The position numbers and the translations under genes were made by a program. Positions 7,604 to 15,563 of a DNA stretch of 24,304 bases are shown one piece after another. The notes below the pieces were generated by a model, which was given only the letters and a program-made list of their open reading frames with translations, had not been told where the DNA came from and searched no databases. The first letter of the stretch is position 1; every line of letters starts with the position of its first letter. Source of the DNA: Bacillota bacterium (GTDB lineage Bacteria > Bacillota_C > Negativicutes > CTSoil-072); NCBI GenBank assembly GCA_017861495.1, contig JAGFXW010000006.1:1-24304 (forward strand), read 5' to 3'.

Positions 7604-8716
7604 CTATTCCATTTTTTCTTGCATAAAGACCGGTTGCGCCAGTTCCTCCATCACTGTCCGTACCATTGTATCCGATACCTGGCCGCATATTTCGGTTTGG
7701 CCGATCTCTCTTAGTAAAATCCACTGCACTTCTCCGCCAAGACTTTTCTTATCCCGCTTCATATAACGAAGAAAATCAATATCAGCAGCAGCGGAAATGG
7801 CAGCCGGCAGATGAAACCGGGCAACACAATCACGTACCCGAATAAAAACATCCTTACTGCAAAACCCCATATGATAACTTAATAAAGCTGCGCCAACCAT
7901 CCCGATAGCCACAGCTTCACCGTGGTTGTAACGTTCGAAGCCAAATCCGGCTTCCAAAGCATGCGCTATTGTATGGCCAAAATTCAAAATCATACGCAAG
8001 GAAGTATCCTTCTCATCTTTTTGCACAACATCCGCTTTAATTTGACAGGAGCGCCGGATGATTTCCGTCAGCGCATCCGGTTTTCTGGCTAAAATGGCTT
8101 CATGGTTTGATTCCAAATAAGTAAAGAAGTTATTATCATCTATTGCTCCATACTTGATCACTTCCGCCAACCCGGCGTAATATTCCCGTTCCGGAAGTGT
8201 CTGCAGCAATGCTGGATCAATCACAACGATTTGCGGTTGATAAAAAGCGCCGATTAAGTTTTTTCCCAACGGGTGATCAACCGCTACCTTTCCGCCTACA
8301 CTGGAATCAACCTGCGCCAATAGGCTTGTAGGAACCTGGATGAACGGAACACCGCGCAAATACGTCGCAGCAATAAAACCGGTTAAATCTCCAACTACGC
8401 CGCCACCCAATGCTACAAACGCAGATTTCCTGTCCAAACCTAATTCAATTGCTTTTGTATAAATAGACATGGCAGTTTCTAATGTCTTGGATGCTTCACC
8501 GGGACGGATCATGAAAAGTTCGGCCTGGAATCCGGCGTCCTGTAAGCTACTGAGTACCTGCCCGCCGTACAGAGAGCCGACATGATCATCCGATATTACT
8601 AATATTTTTGAAGCAAGTTGTTTTTTCTGTAAAATACCGCCAATATCAGCGAGACTACCAGACGCAATGTAGATCGGATAACTCCGATCTTTTAAATTAA
8701 CAAACACCTCAGCCAC
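7604..8716 (-). CDS. aroB: 3-dehydroquinate synthase
   Basis: Second enzyme of the shikimate pathway: it converts DAHP to 3-dehydroquinate using NAD and a divalent metal. The 370-residue length is normal. Visible motifs are GGGVVGDLTGFIAATYLRG and PTSLLAQVDSSVGGK (NAD and substrate site), the metal-ligand Glu in AEVIKYG, and the His ligands in FGHTIAHALE and YNHGEAVAIGM. It begins at a GTG (8716) with GGAGGTC 8 bases before it, and the start overlaps the end of aroK by 8 bases, so translation is coupled. It is the last gene of the array and is followed by a terminator. aroB next to aroK downstream of pilMNO mirrors the pil-aroKB arrangement of Gammaproteobacteria. Confidence 0.96.
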   Translation of the reverse strand: MAEVFVNLKDRSYPIYIASGSLADIGGILQKKQLASKILVISDDHVGSLYGGQVLSSLQDAGFQAELFMIRPGEASKTLETAMSIYTKAIELGLDRKSAFVALGGGVVGDLTGFIAATYLRGVPFIQVPTSLLAQVDSSVGGKVAVDHPLGKNLIGAFYQPQIVVIDPALLQTLPEREYYAGLAEVIKYGAIDDNNFFTYLESNHEAILARKPDALTEIIRRSCQIKADVVQKDEKDTSLRMILNFGHTIAHALEAGFGFERYNHGEAVAIGMVGAALLSYHMGFCSKDVFIRVRDCVARFHLPAAISAAADIDFLRYMKRDKKSLGGEVQWILLREIGQTEICGQVSDTMVRTVMEELAQPVFMQEKME

Positions 8717-9230
8717 AAAAATGACCTCCCTGTTTCAGCAAAGCAATTATTCTATCGGTAATTTCATGCACAGATCCTTCGCTGGTATCGACGATATAAT
8801 CTGCCGCTTGATACAATGATTCCCGCTCCGCCAACAACGTTGCTATCGCCTGCTTCGGATCAGGCGTATTCAATAACGGACGGCTCGTTTTCCTGGCGGT
8901 ACGTTCCAAGATTACTGCCGGATCTGCAGTCAAAGTGATTAACACACCATTACGGCGCAATTGATCAATATTTTCCGGATAAAGCACCGCACCACCGCCG
9001 GTGGCGATTACTGTGTTCTTATAATGAGACACCGTAACAATCATCTCGCGCTCTAGAGTACGAAAATACGACTCACCATGTTTGGCAAATATTACGCTGA
9101 CTTTTTCACCACAGTCAAGTTCGATCATATTATCCAAATCGACGAATCGTCGTTGCAATTTCGACGCAAGCGACCTGCCGATACTGGTTTTCCCAGTTCC
9201 CATAAACCCTAATAACACGATATTTTTCAT
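8709..9230 (-). CDS. aroK: Shikimate kinase
   Basis: Phosphorylates shikimate with ATP to shikimate 3-phosphate. The 173 residues match the family. The Walker A loop GFMGTGKTS is at 8-16, the DLD substrate and magnesium site at 31-33, the Arg of YFRTLE at 57 and the GGG motif of IATGGGAVL at 78-80; a lid region with Arg residues lies around 110-117 and the adenine-contact ADYIVDTS follows. The ATG overlaps the aroC stop by 4 bases (ATGA), and the 3' end overlaps aroB by 8 bases. Tight packing implies one message and coupled translation with aroC and aroB. Confidence 0.96.
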   Translation of the reverse strand: MKNIVLLGFMGTGKTSIGRSLASKLQRRFVDLDNMIELDCGEKVSVIFAKHGESYFRTLEREMIVTVSHYKNTVIATGGGAVLYPENIDQLRRNGVLITLTADPAVILERTARKTSRPLLNTPDPKQAIATLLAERESLYQAADYIVDTSEGSVHEITDRIIALLKQGGHFCG

Positions 9231-10330
9231 ATCTGCTCCGGAGCAATACGTTGCCGATAATGTTTCATCGCAGCAAGCAGATCGTTAACATGGTCTCCGC
9301 CAAATTTCTCCAATAATACTTCAGCCAATACAATCGCCGTGACCGCCTCGCCGACAACGGCTGCCGCCTGAACCGCGCAAACATCGCTGCGTTCCGTATT
9401 CGCAGTAATAGCCTCATGACTAATTATGTCCACCGAAGCCAACGGCGACATTAACGTAGGAATTGGTTTCATCACCGCACGGACCCAAATATCCGCCCCG
9501 TTCGTCATTCCGCCTTCAAGTCCTCCCGCGCGGTTACTAGTGCGGTAATAGCCTTTGGCGGATGAATAGAAAATTTCATCATGCGCCATGCTTCCCGGAA
9601 TACCGGAATAGCCAAAACCAGCGCCGATTTCCACCCCTTTAATTGCCGGAATTGACATCAACGCGCCCGCCAAACGTCCATCCAGGCGACGATCCCAATG
9701 AACATGGCTGCCGAGGCCTGGGGGTGCCCCAACCGCTTTCACGGCAAAAATTCCGCCCAATGTATCCCCACGGCGCTGCGCAGCTTCAACTACCGTCCGA
9801 ATATTCGGATCATCTTCTGGTTGTTCAGTAGAAACCGTTACGCCGCCAATTTCTGACACCGTTGACATAATTATTATTCCGCACTGCGCTAACAGTTGTG
9901 ACAACAACGCTCCGACTGCGGTACGCGCAGCCGTTTCCCGGGCGCTGGCCCGTTCTAAAATATCCCGGATATCTTCACTGCCATATTTTAAGACTCCGGC
10001 TAAATCGGCGTGTCCTGGCCGTGGCGCAGTTACCGCTGTACAGTCAAATTGTCCAGTAACCGCCATACGTTCCTGCCAATTTTCCCAATCACGGTTATGG
10101 ATTGCCAAGGTGACAGGGCTTCCCAACGTATATCCAAAACGAACTCCGGATAAAATTTCCACCGTATCGGCTTCAATTTGCATCCGCTTGCCCCGTCCAA
10201 TCCCTTGCCTCCGACGGTATAAAAATTGATTGATTGCATCAAGATCAACCGGCAAACCGGAAGGCAGACCCTCAATTATGGCGGTTAAACACGGCCCATG
10301 CGATTCTCCGGCAGTTAAAAAACGTAACAT
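9227..10330 (-). CDS. aroC: Chorismate synthase
   Basis: Last enzyme of the shikimate pathway: it removes phosphate from EPSP to give chorismate, needing reduced FMN. About 367 residues, as usual. Signatures present are LRFLTAGESHGPCL at the N-terminus, RRRQGIGRGKRM, PRPGHADLAGVLKYG, ERASARETAARTAVGAL and the C-terminal RSDVCAVQAAAVVGEA. I start at the ATG at 10330, with GGAG 9 bases upstream; a GTG one codon earlier (10333) is also possible. It begins 20 bases after the stop of pilO and ends in a 4-base overlap with aroK. aroA, the enzyme making EPSP, is not in the window. Confidence 0.96.
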   Translation of the reverse strand: MLRFLTAGESHGPCLTAIIEGLPSGLPVDLDAINQFLYRRRQGIGRGKRMQIEADTVEILSGVRFGYTLGSPVTLAIHNRDWENWQERMAVTGQFDCTAVTAPRPGHADLAGVLKYGSEDIRDILERASARETAARTAVGALLSQLLAQCGIIIMSTVSEIGGVTVSTEQPEDDPNIRTVVEAAQRRGDTLGGIFAVKAVGAPPGLGSHVHWDRRLDGRLAGALMSIPAIKGVEIGAGFGYSGIPGSMAHDEIFYSSAKGYYRTSNRAGGLEGGMTNGADIWVRAVMKPIPTLMSPLASVDIISHEAITANTERSDVCAVQAAAVVGEAVTAIVLAEVLLEKFGGDHVNDLLAAMKHYRQRIAPEQI

Positions 10331-10350
10331 CACTCATCACTCCATACAGC

Positions 10351-10926
10351 TTACTTTTTCTGCGCCAGTGGTTTTTTCGCCACTGCATTTTCAACGCAAT
10401 AGGTTACAACCACAAGATTACTTTCTATGAATCCAGCTTGCGATTGTAAAGATAATCGTACCACACTATTAAAGCGAGGGCAATCTTCCATTTTCTTTAA
10501 AAAAGTAATTGTTTGAAAAAAATTGCCTTGTGTGGTGATTTCTATAGGAATTTCCCCATGACCGCCAACATACGAGCTGATCCCTGGTTGTATATGCAAT
10601 AAGTTAACCCCGCTCACGTTCGCACTGGCTTCGATTTGCAATAAAAATTCCTGAATTTGCGGATTGTCCGGCAGCATTCGATCCGCCTGCAAAGCTTGAT
10701 TTTCCAATCCTGCAATATAGCGCTCTACATCAGGATGCGTAATTACAAAATCGTTAATTAACCCTGCCTTCTTTTTCTCTGCATGAACCTGTTGCGTCAA
10801 TTCACTAATGCGCATTTGCTGCAGCTGAATCATTCCTAGATAAAACAATAAAACCCCTGAAACAATAAATAAAATATATAATAGGATTTTGTATTGATCA
10901 GGAAGTTTTATCCAAAAGGTTCGCAA
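10351..10926 (-). CDS. pilO: PilO, type IV pilus alignment-complex protein
   Basis: Inner-membrane protein that pairs with PilN and links the cytoplasmic PilM ring to the periplasm. 191 residues: a short cytoplasmic end, one membrane helix (about 14-32, ILLYILFIVSGVLLFYLG), a coiled-coil-like helix rich in Gln, Lys and Glu (35-75), then a small alpha/beta domain (GISSYVGGHGEIPIEITTQGNF), the PilO ferredoxin-like fold. The start is a TTG (10926) with GGGAG 11 bases before it, lying within the end of pilN; the stops and starts are 5 bases apart. In Gram-negative operons pilP and pilQ would follow, but here aroC follows directly. The family call rests on topology, size and position after pilN. 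Confidence 0.85.
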   Translation of the reverse strand: MRTFWIKLPDQYKILLYILFIVSGVLLFYLGMIQLQQMRISELTQQVHAEKKKAGLINDFVITHPDVERYIAGLENQALQADRMLPDNPQIQEFLLQIEASANVSGVNLLHIQPGISSYVGGHGEIPIEITTQGNFFQTITFLKKMEDCPRFNSVVRLSLQSQAGFIESNLVVVTYCVENAVAKKPLAQKK

Positions 10927-10931
10927 TTTTT

Positions 10932-11462
10932 TTACATCTCCCTACCCTTGACTGTTATCTCAAATTTCATCGTATTCAACAGTTTGTCCCGTTCCGCTTT
11001 TACCAAAACCGGTTTCTCAAATAAAGCTTCGTTCTCAATCCGATCAAAAAACACTGCCAGATCGGAATACGTTACGGCTTGGCCTTTAACATGACAGTAA
11101 TGTTGTTCATCCAACACTATCTCATTCAGCCAAACATCCCGTGGCAAGGCTTCCGTCAGTTGAGTAATACTTGCATACTGGGATATTCTCTGGGCTGTTA
11201 ATGACAATAAAACAGTATTCTTATGCTGGATCCGGCGATCCATGGTCTCAAGCGCCTGCATCTTGATTTGTGTAGGATACAACAACGCGTTTTGCTTCCT
11301 TATCTCGATAATTTCACGATGTAACGTCCAGAGTTTATACGATCCGCAGCCATAAAAAACGACACACAAAAGGAAAATCGCCACTCCGGCGATCAAAAAA
11401 ATTCTATTCAGCGAGTGCTGGGGATTACGTTGGGAAGGCGGCAATAGATTAATTCGGATCAT
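10932..11462 (-). CDS. pilN: PilN, type IV pilus alignment-complex protein
   Basis: Bitopic inner-membrane protein whose cytoplasmic tail docks into PilM. The 176 residues begin MIRINLLPPSQR; INLLP (residues 4-8) is the conserved PilM-binding motif of the family. A membrane helix spans about 22-40, followed by a helical region and an alpha/beta domain (LPRDVWLNEIVLDEQHYCHVKG). The ATG overlaps the pilM stop by 4 bases (ATGA), fitting the direct protein-protein partnership, and pilO starts 5 bases past the pilN stop. Confidence 0.92.
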   Translation of the reverse strand: MIRINLLPPSQRNPQHSLNRIFLIAGVAIFLLCVVFYGCGSYKLWTLHREIIEIRKQNALLYPTQIKMQALETMDRRIQHKNTVLLSLTAQRISQYASITQLTEALPRDVWLNEIVLDEQHYCHVKGQAVTYSDLAVFFDRIENEALFEKPVLVKAERDKLLNTMKFEITVKGREM

Positions 11463-12493
11463 AGTTCGACACCCCGCAATGCAAGTCCAACAGCTACCGC
11501 CATCTGCGGCGCAACCGTTTGAATATACTGGCGCTCAAACGAATCATCGATTTCAAGATGTATAAACGGATCATGTACAACAACCGCCAAGCCCATTTCC
11601 TGTTCCAATTGTTGTGGTAAATTCAGCGATTTTATCCCCCCGCCGCTAAGAACTATCCGCGCCAACTTAACTTGCTTGTTTTGGGTTTGAAGATATTCAA
11701 TCGTTCTGTGCAGTTCAGCTGCCAAATCAGATGCAAATTCATTGACTTGTGGCAGTATCTCGGGAAGCGCAGTTCTTTTCATACTTTCTGCAGCGGTTCT
11801 GTCTATTCCAATGGATTCCATGATTCTTTCCGTAAACCGGTTTCCACAGGATTGAATCATGCGGGTAAGAGCCGGAGCTCCATCTTGAAAAACCGTTATA
11901 TGCGACAATTCCGCCCCTATATCCACAAGAAGAGAGTTTTCGGCGTTTTCCATTGTACGGTATATAGCCAACGGTTCAATATCAATCGCCATCGGCTTCA
12001 ATCCGGCTTTGTGAAACACTTCGGCCAGACCATCAATTGTCCTCTTGGGAGCCGCCGCTAAAAATACGTCCATCTCCATTGTTTCTATCCGCTTGTTTAA
12101 GACAGCAAAGTCATAATAATAACTATCCGGAGGGAAAGGGACATATTTTTCAATATCCCATCGCACAGCTTCCTGCAACTCTTCCTGCTGCATAAGCGGG
12201 AATGTTATGTCACGCATAAAAACCGTGCGCCCATTGATCGCTGCAACAATGGGCCCGGCAGATATTCCGGCAACACTGAGTTCCTGACGCAGCCACTCGG
12301 CTGTCGAGCTCGTATCCTGAAACCAGTCTTCAGCAAGGTTGGCATGCAGACGGTCAATTATGCGAAGTTGTTGCAGTTTCGGACGATTTTGTTGAAAGGA
12401 AACGCTGGCCATCTTGATGTATCGTGTTCCTATATCCATTCCAAGGATTGCGGACGGCCGCGGTTTCGTAAAGCAAGCTAATTTTTTCCACAT
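11459..12493 (-). CDS. pilM: PilM, actin-like cytoplasmic ATPase of the type IV pilus
   Basis: PilM forms the cytoplasmic ring that connects PilN/PilO with the pilus motors. 344 residues with the actin/FtsA fold: LGMDIGTRYIKMASV (phosphate-1 loop, near residue 18), EAVRWDIEKYVPFP (PilM signature, near 109), LLVDIGAELSHITVFQDG (phosphate-2, near 188) and VLSGGGIKSLNLPQQLE (adenosine motif, near 283). The ATG at 12493 has AAGGA upstream and lies 8 bases past the comFB stop. Linked by a 4-base overlap to pilN. Confidence 0.94.
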   Translation of the reverse strand: MWKKLACFTKPRPSAILGMDIGTRYIKMASVSFQQNRPKLQQLRIIDRLHANLAEDWFQDTSSTAEWLRQELSVAGISAGPIVAAINGRTVFMRDITFPLMQQEELQEAVRWDIEKYVPFPPDSYYYDFAVLNKRIETMEMDVFLAAAPKRTIDGLAEVFHKAGLKPMAIDIEPLAIYRTMENAENSLLVDIGAELSHITVFQDGAPALTRMIQSCGNRFTERIMESIGIDRTAAESMKRTALPEILPQVNEFASDLAAELHRTIEYLQTQNKQVKLARIVLSGGGIKSLNLPQQLEQEMGLAVVVHDPFIHLEIDDSFERQYIQTVAPQMAVAVGLALRGVEL

Positions 12494-12501
12494 TCTGATC
12501 C

Positions 12502-12774
12502 TTATCTTCTCTCATGTTGTTTTTTCTTGCTGACAATAGCAATCGCGTTCGTCAGCGCCGTCACAATATCAATACCAAATTGTTGCTCTAAGGAATGAAC
12601 TTTGGTATACGTTTCACCGGCAAAAGTTACCACATAACGCGGCGGCAGTGAATTAAGAGCCAATGCGACAATATCATTGCGGCATTTTTGACAAGTACAA
12701 ATTTCCGGATAAGCCCGTAATACATTATCAAGACGTTCCCATACCAAACTTTCCATGCAGTTTTTCAATTCCAC
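12502..12774 (-). CDS. comFB: ComFB family protein (late competence; likely cyclic-dinucleotide receptor)
   Basis: A 90-residue cytoplasmic protein of the late competence ComFB family, with the N-terminal MESLVWERLDNVLRAYPEICTC, the cysteines C26, C28 and C31, then DIVALALNSLPPRYV. The Cys group can bind zinc in Bacillus subtilis ComFB (family knowledge). Recent work on cyanobacterial and other ComFB proteins describes them as c-di-GMP/c-di-AMP receptors; I carry that over by family only. It starts at a GTG (12774) with GGGGG 7 bases upstream. It sits between the minor pilin genes and pilM, 8 bases before pilM, so it is a built-in member of the pilus operon. It could therefore sense c-di-GMP and act on the pilus machine; the function is not shown by the sequence. 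Confidence 0.82.
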   Translation of the reverse strand: MELKNCMESLVWERLDNVLRAYPEICTCQKCRNDIVALALNSLPPRYVVTFAGETYTKVHSLEQQFGIDIVTALTNAIAIVSKKKQHERR

Positions 12775-12786
12775 AATAATTCCCCC

Positions 12787-13221
12787 TCAATAATTATTCC
12801 AGGATAAAATGGTTGCCGGCGACACAGTTGGTACTCCTGTATCCAAAACAAGAACCACCTGCCGACGCGCTTTATTGACAATTCCAATGGAAGTAACGGT
12901 TCTCTTGTTGCCACCGTTATTTGCCACCGTAACTTCATAACGACCGGCGGTTGGAATTGTGCCCAAATTTTCGACGAATGGCGATGGCGAAGGTATCCAG
13001 CCCGGATTTTGGCTTAATTTCAGCATTGCCAGTTTCGTCCCAGCCTCAGCAAAACATTGTGCCGCTACTCCATCGCGAAAACTGGTTGCAGTTTTCATTT
13101 CTGTAGAACTTAAAGCAATGTAAGCCGTGCCTATCGTACCCAACAGAGCCATAACAAAAACGGCGAGTATTGCGGCAGATCCTTTCTGTTGACTATGCTT
13201 CCTCAAGGGACAATATACCAT
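12787..13221 (-). CDS. PilX/GspK-like minor pilin
   Basis: 144 residues: a positively charged leader (CPLRKHSQQKG) ending in Gly, then a hydrophobic helix SAAILAVFVMALLGTIGTAYIAL and a small soluble domain. This matches the PilX N-terminal family, and by position the GspK role at the pilus tip. After the predicted cleavage at Gly14 the fifth residue is Leu, not Glu; GspK/PilX-type tip subunits characteristically lack the Glu5 of other pilins. It is the last of four small pilin-like genes. The ATG has AGGTGA upstream. The domain call is medium because the soluble part has no recognised motif. Confidence 0.75.
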   Translation of the reverse strand: MVYCPLRKHSQQKGSAAILAVFVMALLGTIGTAYIALSSTEMKTATSFRDGVAAQCFAEAGTKLAMLKLSQNPGWIPSPSPFVENLGTIPTAGRYEVTVANNGGNKRTVTSIGIVNKARRQVVLVLDTGVPTVSPATILSWNNY

Positions 13222-13254
13222 ACAATCACCTGCTACTACCTTCGTTTTCCACTG

Positions 13255-13764
13255 TTAATGAACATTCAAACAAGTCACTGCCGTTTGCAAAGTTTCCATC
13301 TGTCCGCTGCTTGGGTCGGTAAGCGTAATTACTATAGAAACTGTACGCGGCCGGACAACCGTGAACAAGACTGCCGTGACAATATTTTCCGTCAACGGAT
13401 TGTCTGTCGAATTTACACGTCGATACAAGGTTTGCGGATTTACCCCAGCCGTCGTACCGCATGAATAAGTGATTACTTCGTTGCGAAAATTTAGAAACGT
13501 GATTGTCTCAACCGTCCCATTGCCGCCAGGAGACTGAATGGCTTTCGCATACCGCAATTCCCGGACCATCGTATCCAGGGAAATACGAGCCGATTGCTGA
13601 AGCATAGACTGTGTACTGCCAAAATTCCACGCTTTAAGAGAAACGAACAAAAAAGAAAGTACCGCCGTCATCAACAAGGAAGTTACTGCCATTCCGATAA
13701 GCAGCTCAACGAGCGTAAAGCCCGACTGCAGGTTGTGAAAAGATCTTGTTACCTGTTTTTGCAT
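13255..13764 (-). CDS. PilW/GspJ-like minor prepilin
   Basis: 169 residues with a classic class III signal: leader ending in QSG, then FTLVELLIGMAVTSLLMTAV, with Glu at +5. The soluble part after residue 55 is beta-rich and contains two Cys (in ITYSCGTT and TAVTCLN). It follows the PilV-like gene by 11 bases and would be the third of a four-gene set, matching GspJ/PilW by order and size. Prepilin peptidase encoded just upstream would process it. Confidence 0.82.
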   Translation of the reverse strand: MQKQVTRSFHNLQSGFTLVELLIGMAVTSLLMTAVLSFLFVSLKAWNFGSTQSMLQQSARISLDTMVRELRYAKAIQSPGGNGTVETITFLNFRNEVITYSCGTTAGVNPQTLYRRVNSTDNPLTENIVTAVLFTVVRPRTVSIVITLTDPSSGQMETLQTAVTCLNVH

Positions 13765-13775
13765 ATCATCAGCCC

Positions 13776-14180
13776 TTATGGATATTGAGAAAAATTCGTA
13801 CGAACAAAATAATTTTGCAAAGAAACATGAAACGGCTTGCCGGCCGTATGCCAGGAAACCTGTACCGTGGCCTGAATTAATCGATTTCCGGCATCTAAAT
13901 CGCTCCGCACTTGAATGACGGTCCGACGAAAAAACAATATATTGTTTAACGAAATTTCTTCATCATTAAACGTAGTGGAAAACAAAACAGCAGGATCCAT
14001 AGCCGCTAATAATTCCATTTTCTCCTGTGCCAAATTCGCAGCAGTTGTATAGTCTGCTGCTATCGCGTTCGCCTGTAAAGAACATATAAACATCCCGGCA
14101 ATTGCCGCCAATGCAACCGAGACAATAACCGATGCTACTAATGCCTCTGCCAGAATAAAGCCCTTTTGGCCTTGAAACAA
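13776..14180 (-). CDS. PilV/GspI-like minor prepilin
   Basis: 134 residues with the prepilin signal GQKG/FILAEALVASVIVSVALA; Glu is at +5 after the Gly cleavage. The helix is followed by SLQANAIAADYTTAANLAQEKMELLAA, a sequence typical of GspI/PilV (the AQ-EKME segment is a family hallmark). The only plausible start is a TTG at 14180 in an AT-rich gap with no clear ribosome site, so translation may depend on coupling with the preceding gene. It lies second in the minor pilin set. Confidence 0.8.
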   Translation of the reverse strand: MFQGQKGFILAEALVASVIVSVALAAIAGMFICSLQANAIAADYTTAANLAQEKMELLAAMDPAVLFSTTFNDEEISLNNILFFRRTVIQVRSDLDAGNRLIQATVQVSWHTAGKPFHVSLQNYFVRTNFSQYP

Positions 14181-14214
14181 TTTTAATTTTAAAAATAACT
14201 GTGAACTTTTAATT

Positions 14215-14676
14215 TCACATCACCGCATTTGTATCGCTAATCCGCACCCTGCCGATGGCCGGCGCTAAAATCACATACTTATACTTTCCCAATACCAGAC
14301 TTCGCAGCGAGATCGACTGTGCGCCCAAGCTGGGAAAACCGGTATTCGGGTTAAACATGATTTGTGACGGCATATTTCCCAACCGTACGCTTTCGGGCAT
14401 TTGCACCGACTTGATAACTTGTCCGTTCGCAGTAATATAATAGTGTACATGATCGCCATTGTTAAACATCAAGACGTAGACGGTTGCGCCGGCGCCGAAA
14501 CCGCCGTTGACGCTCAACTGCTGAACCCAGTGTATATCCGCCGCCAAATTACGCGCGGTGTTGTCAAGTTCCTGCCTGGCTATCAATTTATCCACTGCCG
14601 GTATTGCTGCAGCAGCCAATAATAACATAACAGCGGTCACTGCCAATAATTCCACGAAAATAAATCCGCGTTGCAT
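14215..14676 (-). CDS. GspH/FimT-like minor prepilin
   Basis: 153 residues with a very short leader MQRG and then FIFVELLAVTAVMLLLAAAA, with Glu at +5. The helix leads into IPAVDKLIARQELDNTARNLAADIHWVQQLS, which fits the GspH/FimT family. The soluble domain is beta-rich (TVYVLMFNNGDHVHYYITANG). It starts at ATG 14676, preceded by GAGGTGA overlapping the end of the peptidase gene. First of the minor pilin group, whose order H-I-J-K matches that of type II secretion tip pseudopilins. Confidence 0.82.
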   Translation of the reverse strand: MQRGFIFVELLAVTAVMLLLAAAAIPAVDKLIARQELDNTARNLAADIHWVQQLSVNGGFGAGATVYVLMFNNGDHVHYYITANGQVIKSVQMPESVRLGNMPSQIMFNPNTGFPSLGAQSISLRSLVLGKYKYVILAPAIGRVRISDTNAVM

Positions 14677-14685
14677 ACCATCACC

Positions 14686-15483
14686 TCAAACTGCCCGGGA
14701 GAAATACCAAACCAATATATCCAGTCCATATAAAAAACTGACCCAGGCCCCCAACGCAATGAACGGACCAAACGGAATATAATCCTTCCGGTTTTTTAGT
14801 TTTAAAGCCAAGACCAGTATACCACCGACTCCGCCGAGGATAAAAGCAAGGAATAAGGCTACAACCGTCAACTTAGCTCCCAGCCAAATGCCAACAACCG
14901 CAGCAAATTTAATATCACCGCCGCCCATTCCGCCGCGGGTAAGTATCGCGATCAACAAAAATAGGCCGCCGGCGCATAACCCCGTAAGAAGCATCGTCAC
15001 AATTCCAACTTGATCGGTCCATAAATTAAGAAGAAAACCTGCTCCAGCCAGCCAGAGCAATACCTTATCAAGAATTAACTGATAGTCAATATCAATAAAA
15101 ATAATGACTACTAAAAAGGAGGCGAAAACCAATGCTTTTATCAACATGGGCGTGAATCCATACACCAAAAAAGACCATATAAACACCCCGGCGGTCAGCA
15201 ATTCGATAATAAGATAACGGGGCGAAATAACGGCTCCGCAAGAACGACAGCGCCCATGCAATAGAAACCAACTGACTACAGGCACTAAATCCCACGGTTC
15301 AATGCGCGCCAAACAAACCGGACAATGCGACGGCGGCATAAAAACAGACTGATTACGCGGTAACCGGTAAATACAGACATTTAGAAAACTGCCAATTGCT
15401 AACCCAACAAGGAACAATAAAAATAAACAACTGATCCAGGCAGGATCGTAACCATTAAATTTTTCCAAGAACAAACTTGGCAT
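14686..15483 (-). CDS. pilD: Prepilin peptidase / N-methyltransferase
   Basis: Inner-membrane aspartic protease that cleaves the leader of pilins at the Gly and usually N-methylates the new end. The N-terminal part has GLAIGSFLNVCIYRLP, followed by the tetracysteine zinc site CPVC...CRSC, which marks the bifunctional form. Catalytic aspartates lie in FIDIDYQ and GGMGGGDIK. About seven to eight hydrophobic segments are apparent. The start is unsure: I use the ATG at 15483 (265 residues), with an upstream GGTGTG as a weak site; an ATG at 15513 and a GTG at 15594 inside the pilin gene are open too. It follows the major pilin gene, with a stem-loop (15520-15547) between. Confidence 0.92.
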   Translation of the reverse strand: MPSLFLEKFNGYDPAWISCLFLLFLVGLAIGSFLNVCIYRLPRNQSVFMPPSHCPVCLARIEPWDLVPVVSWFLLHGRCRSCGAVISPRYLIIELLTAGVFIWSFLVYGFTPMLIKALVFASFLVVIIFIDIDYQLILDKVLLWLAGAGFLLNLWTDQVGIVTMLLTGLCAGGLFLLIAILTRGGMGGGDIKFAAVVGIWLGAKLTVVALFLAFILGGVGGILVLALKLKNRKDYIPFGPFIALGAWVSFLYGLDILVWYFSRAV

Positions 15484-15519
15484 AAATTCACACACCAATC
15501 TGCTAAATTCCATATACAA

Positions 15520-15547
15520 CAGTAAGACGGCGTTAACCGCCCTACTG
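15520..15547 (-). repeat. Stem-loop between major pilin gene and pilD
   Basis: CAGTA (15520-15524) pairs with TACTG (15543-15547), and inner GGCG (15529-15532) with CGCC (15538-15541). It sits 17 bases after the pilin stop, just ahead of the pilD starts. It lacks a T-run, so it is not a standard terminator; a processing or mRNA-stabilising element that favours pilin expression is plausible. Confidence 0.5.
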
Positions 15548-15563
15548 TTGCGCACAATTACTG

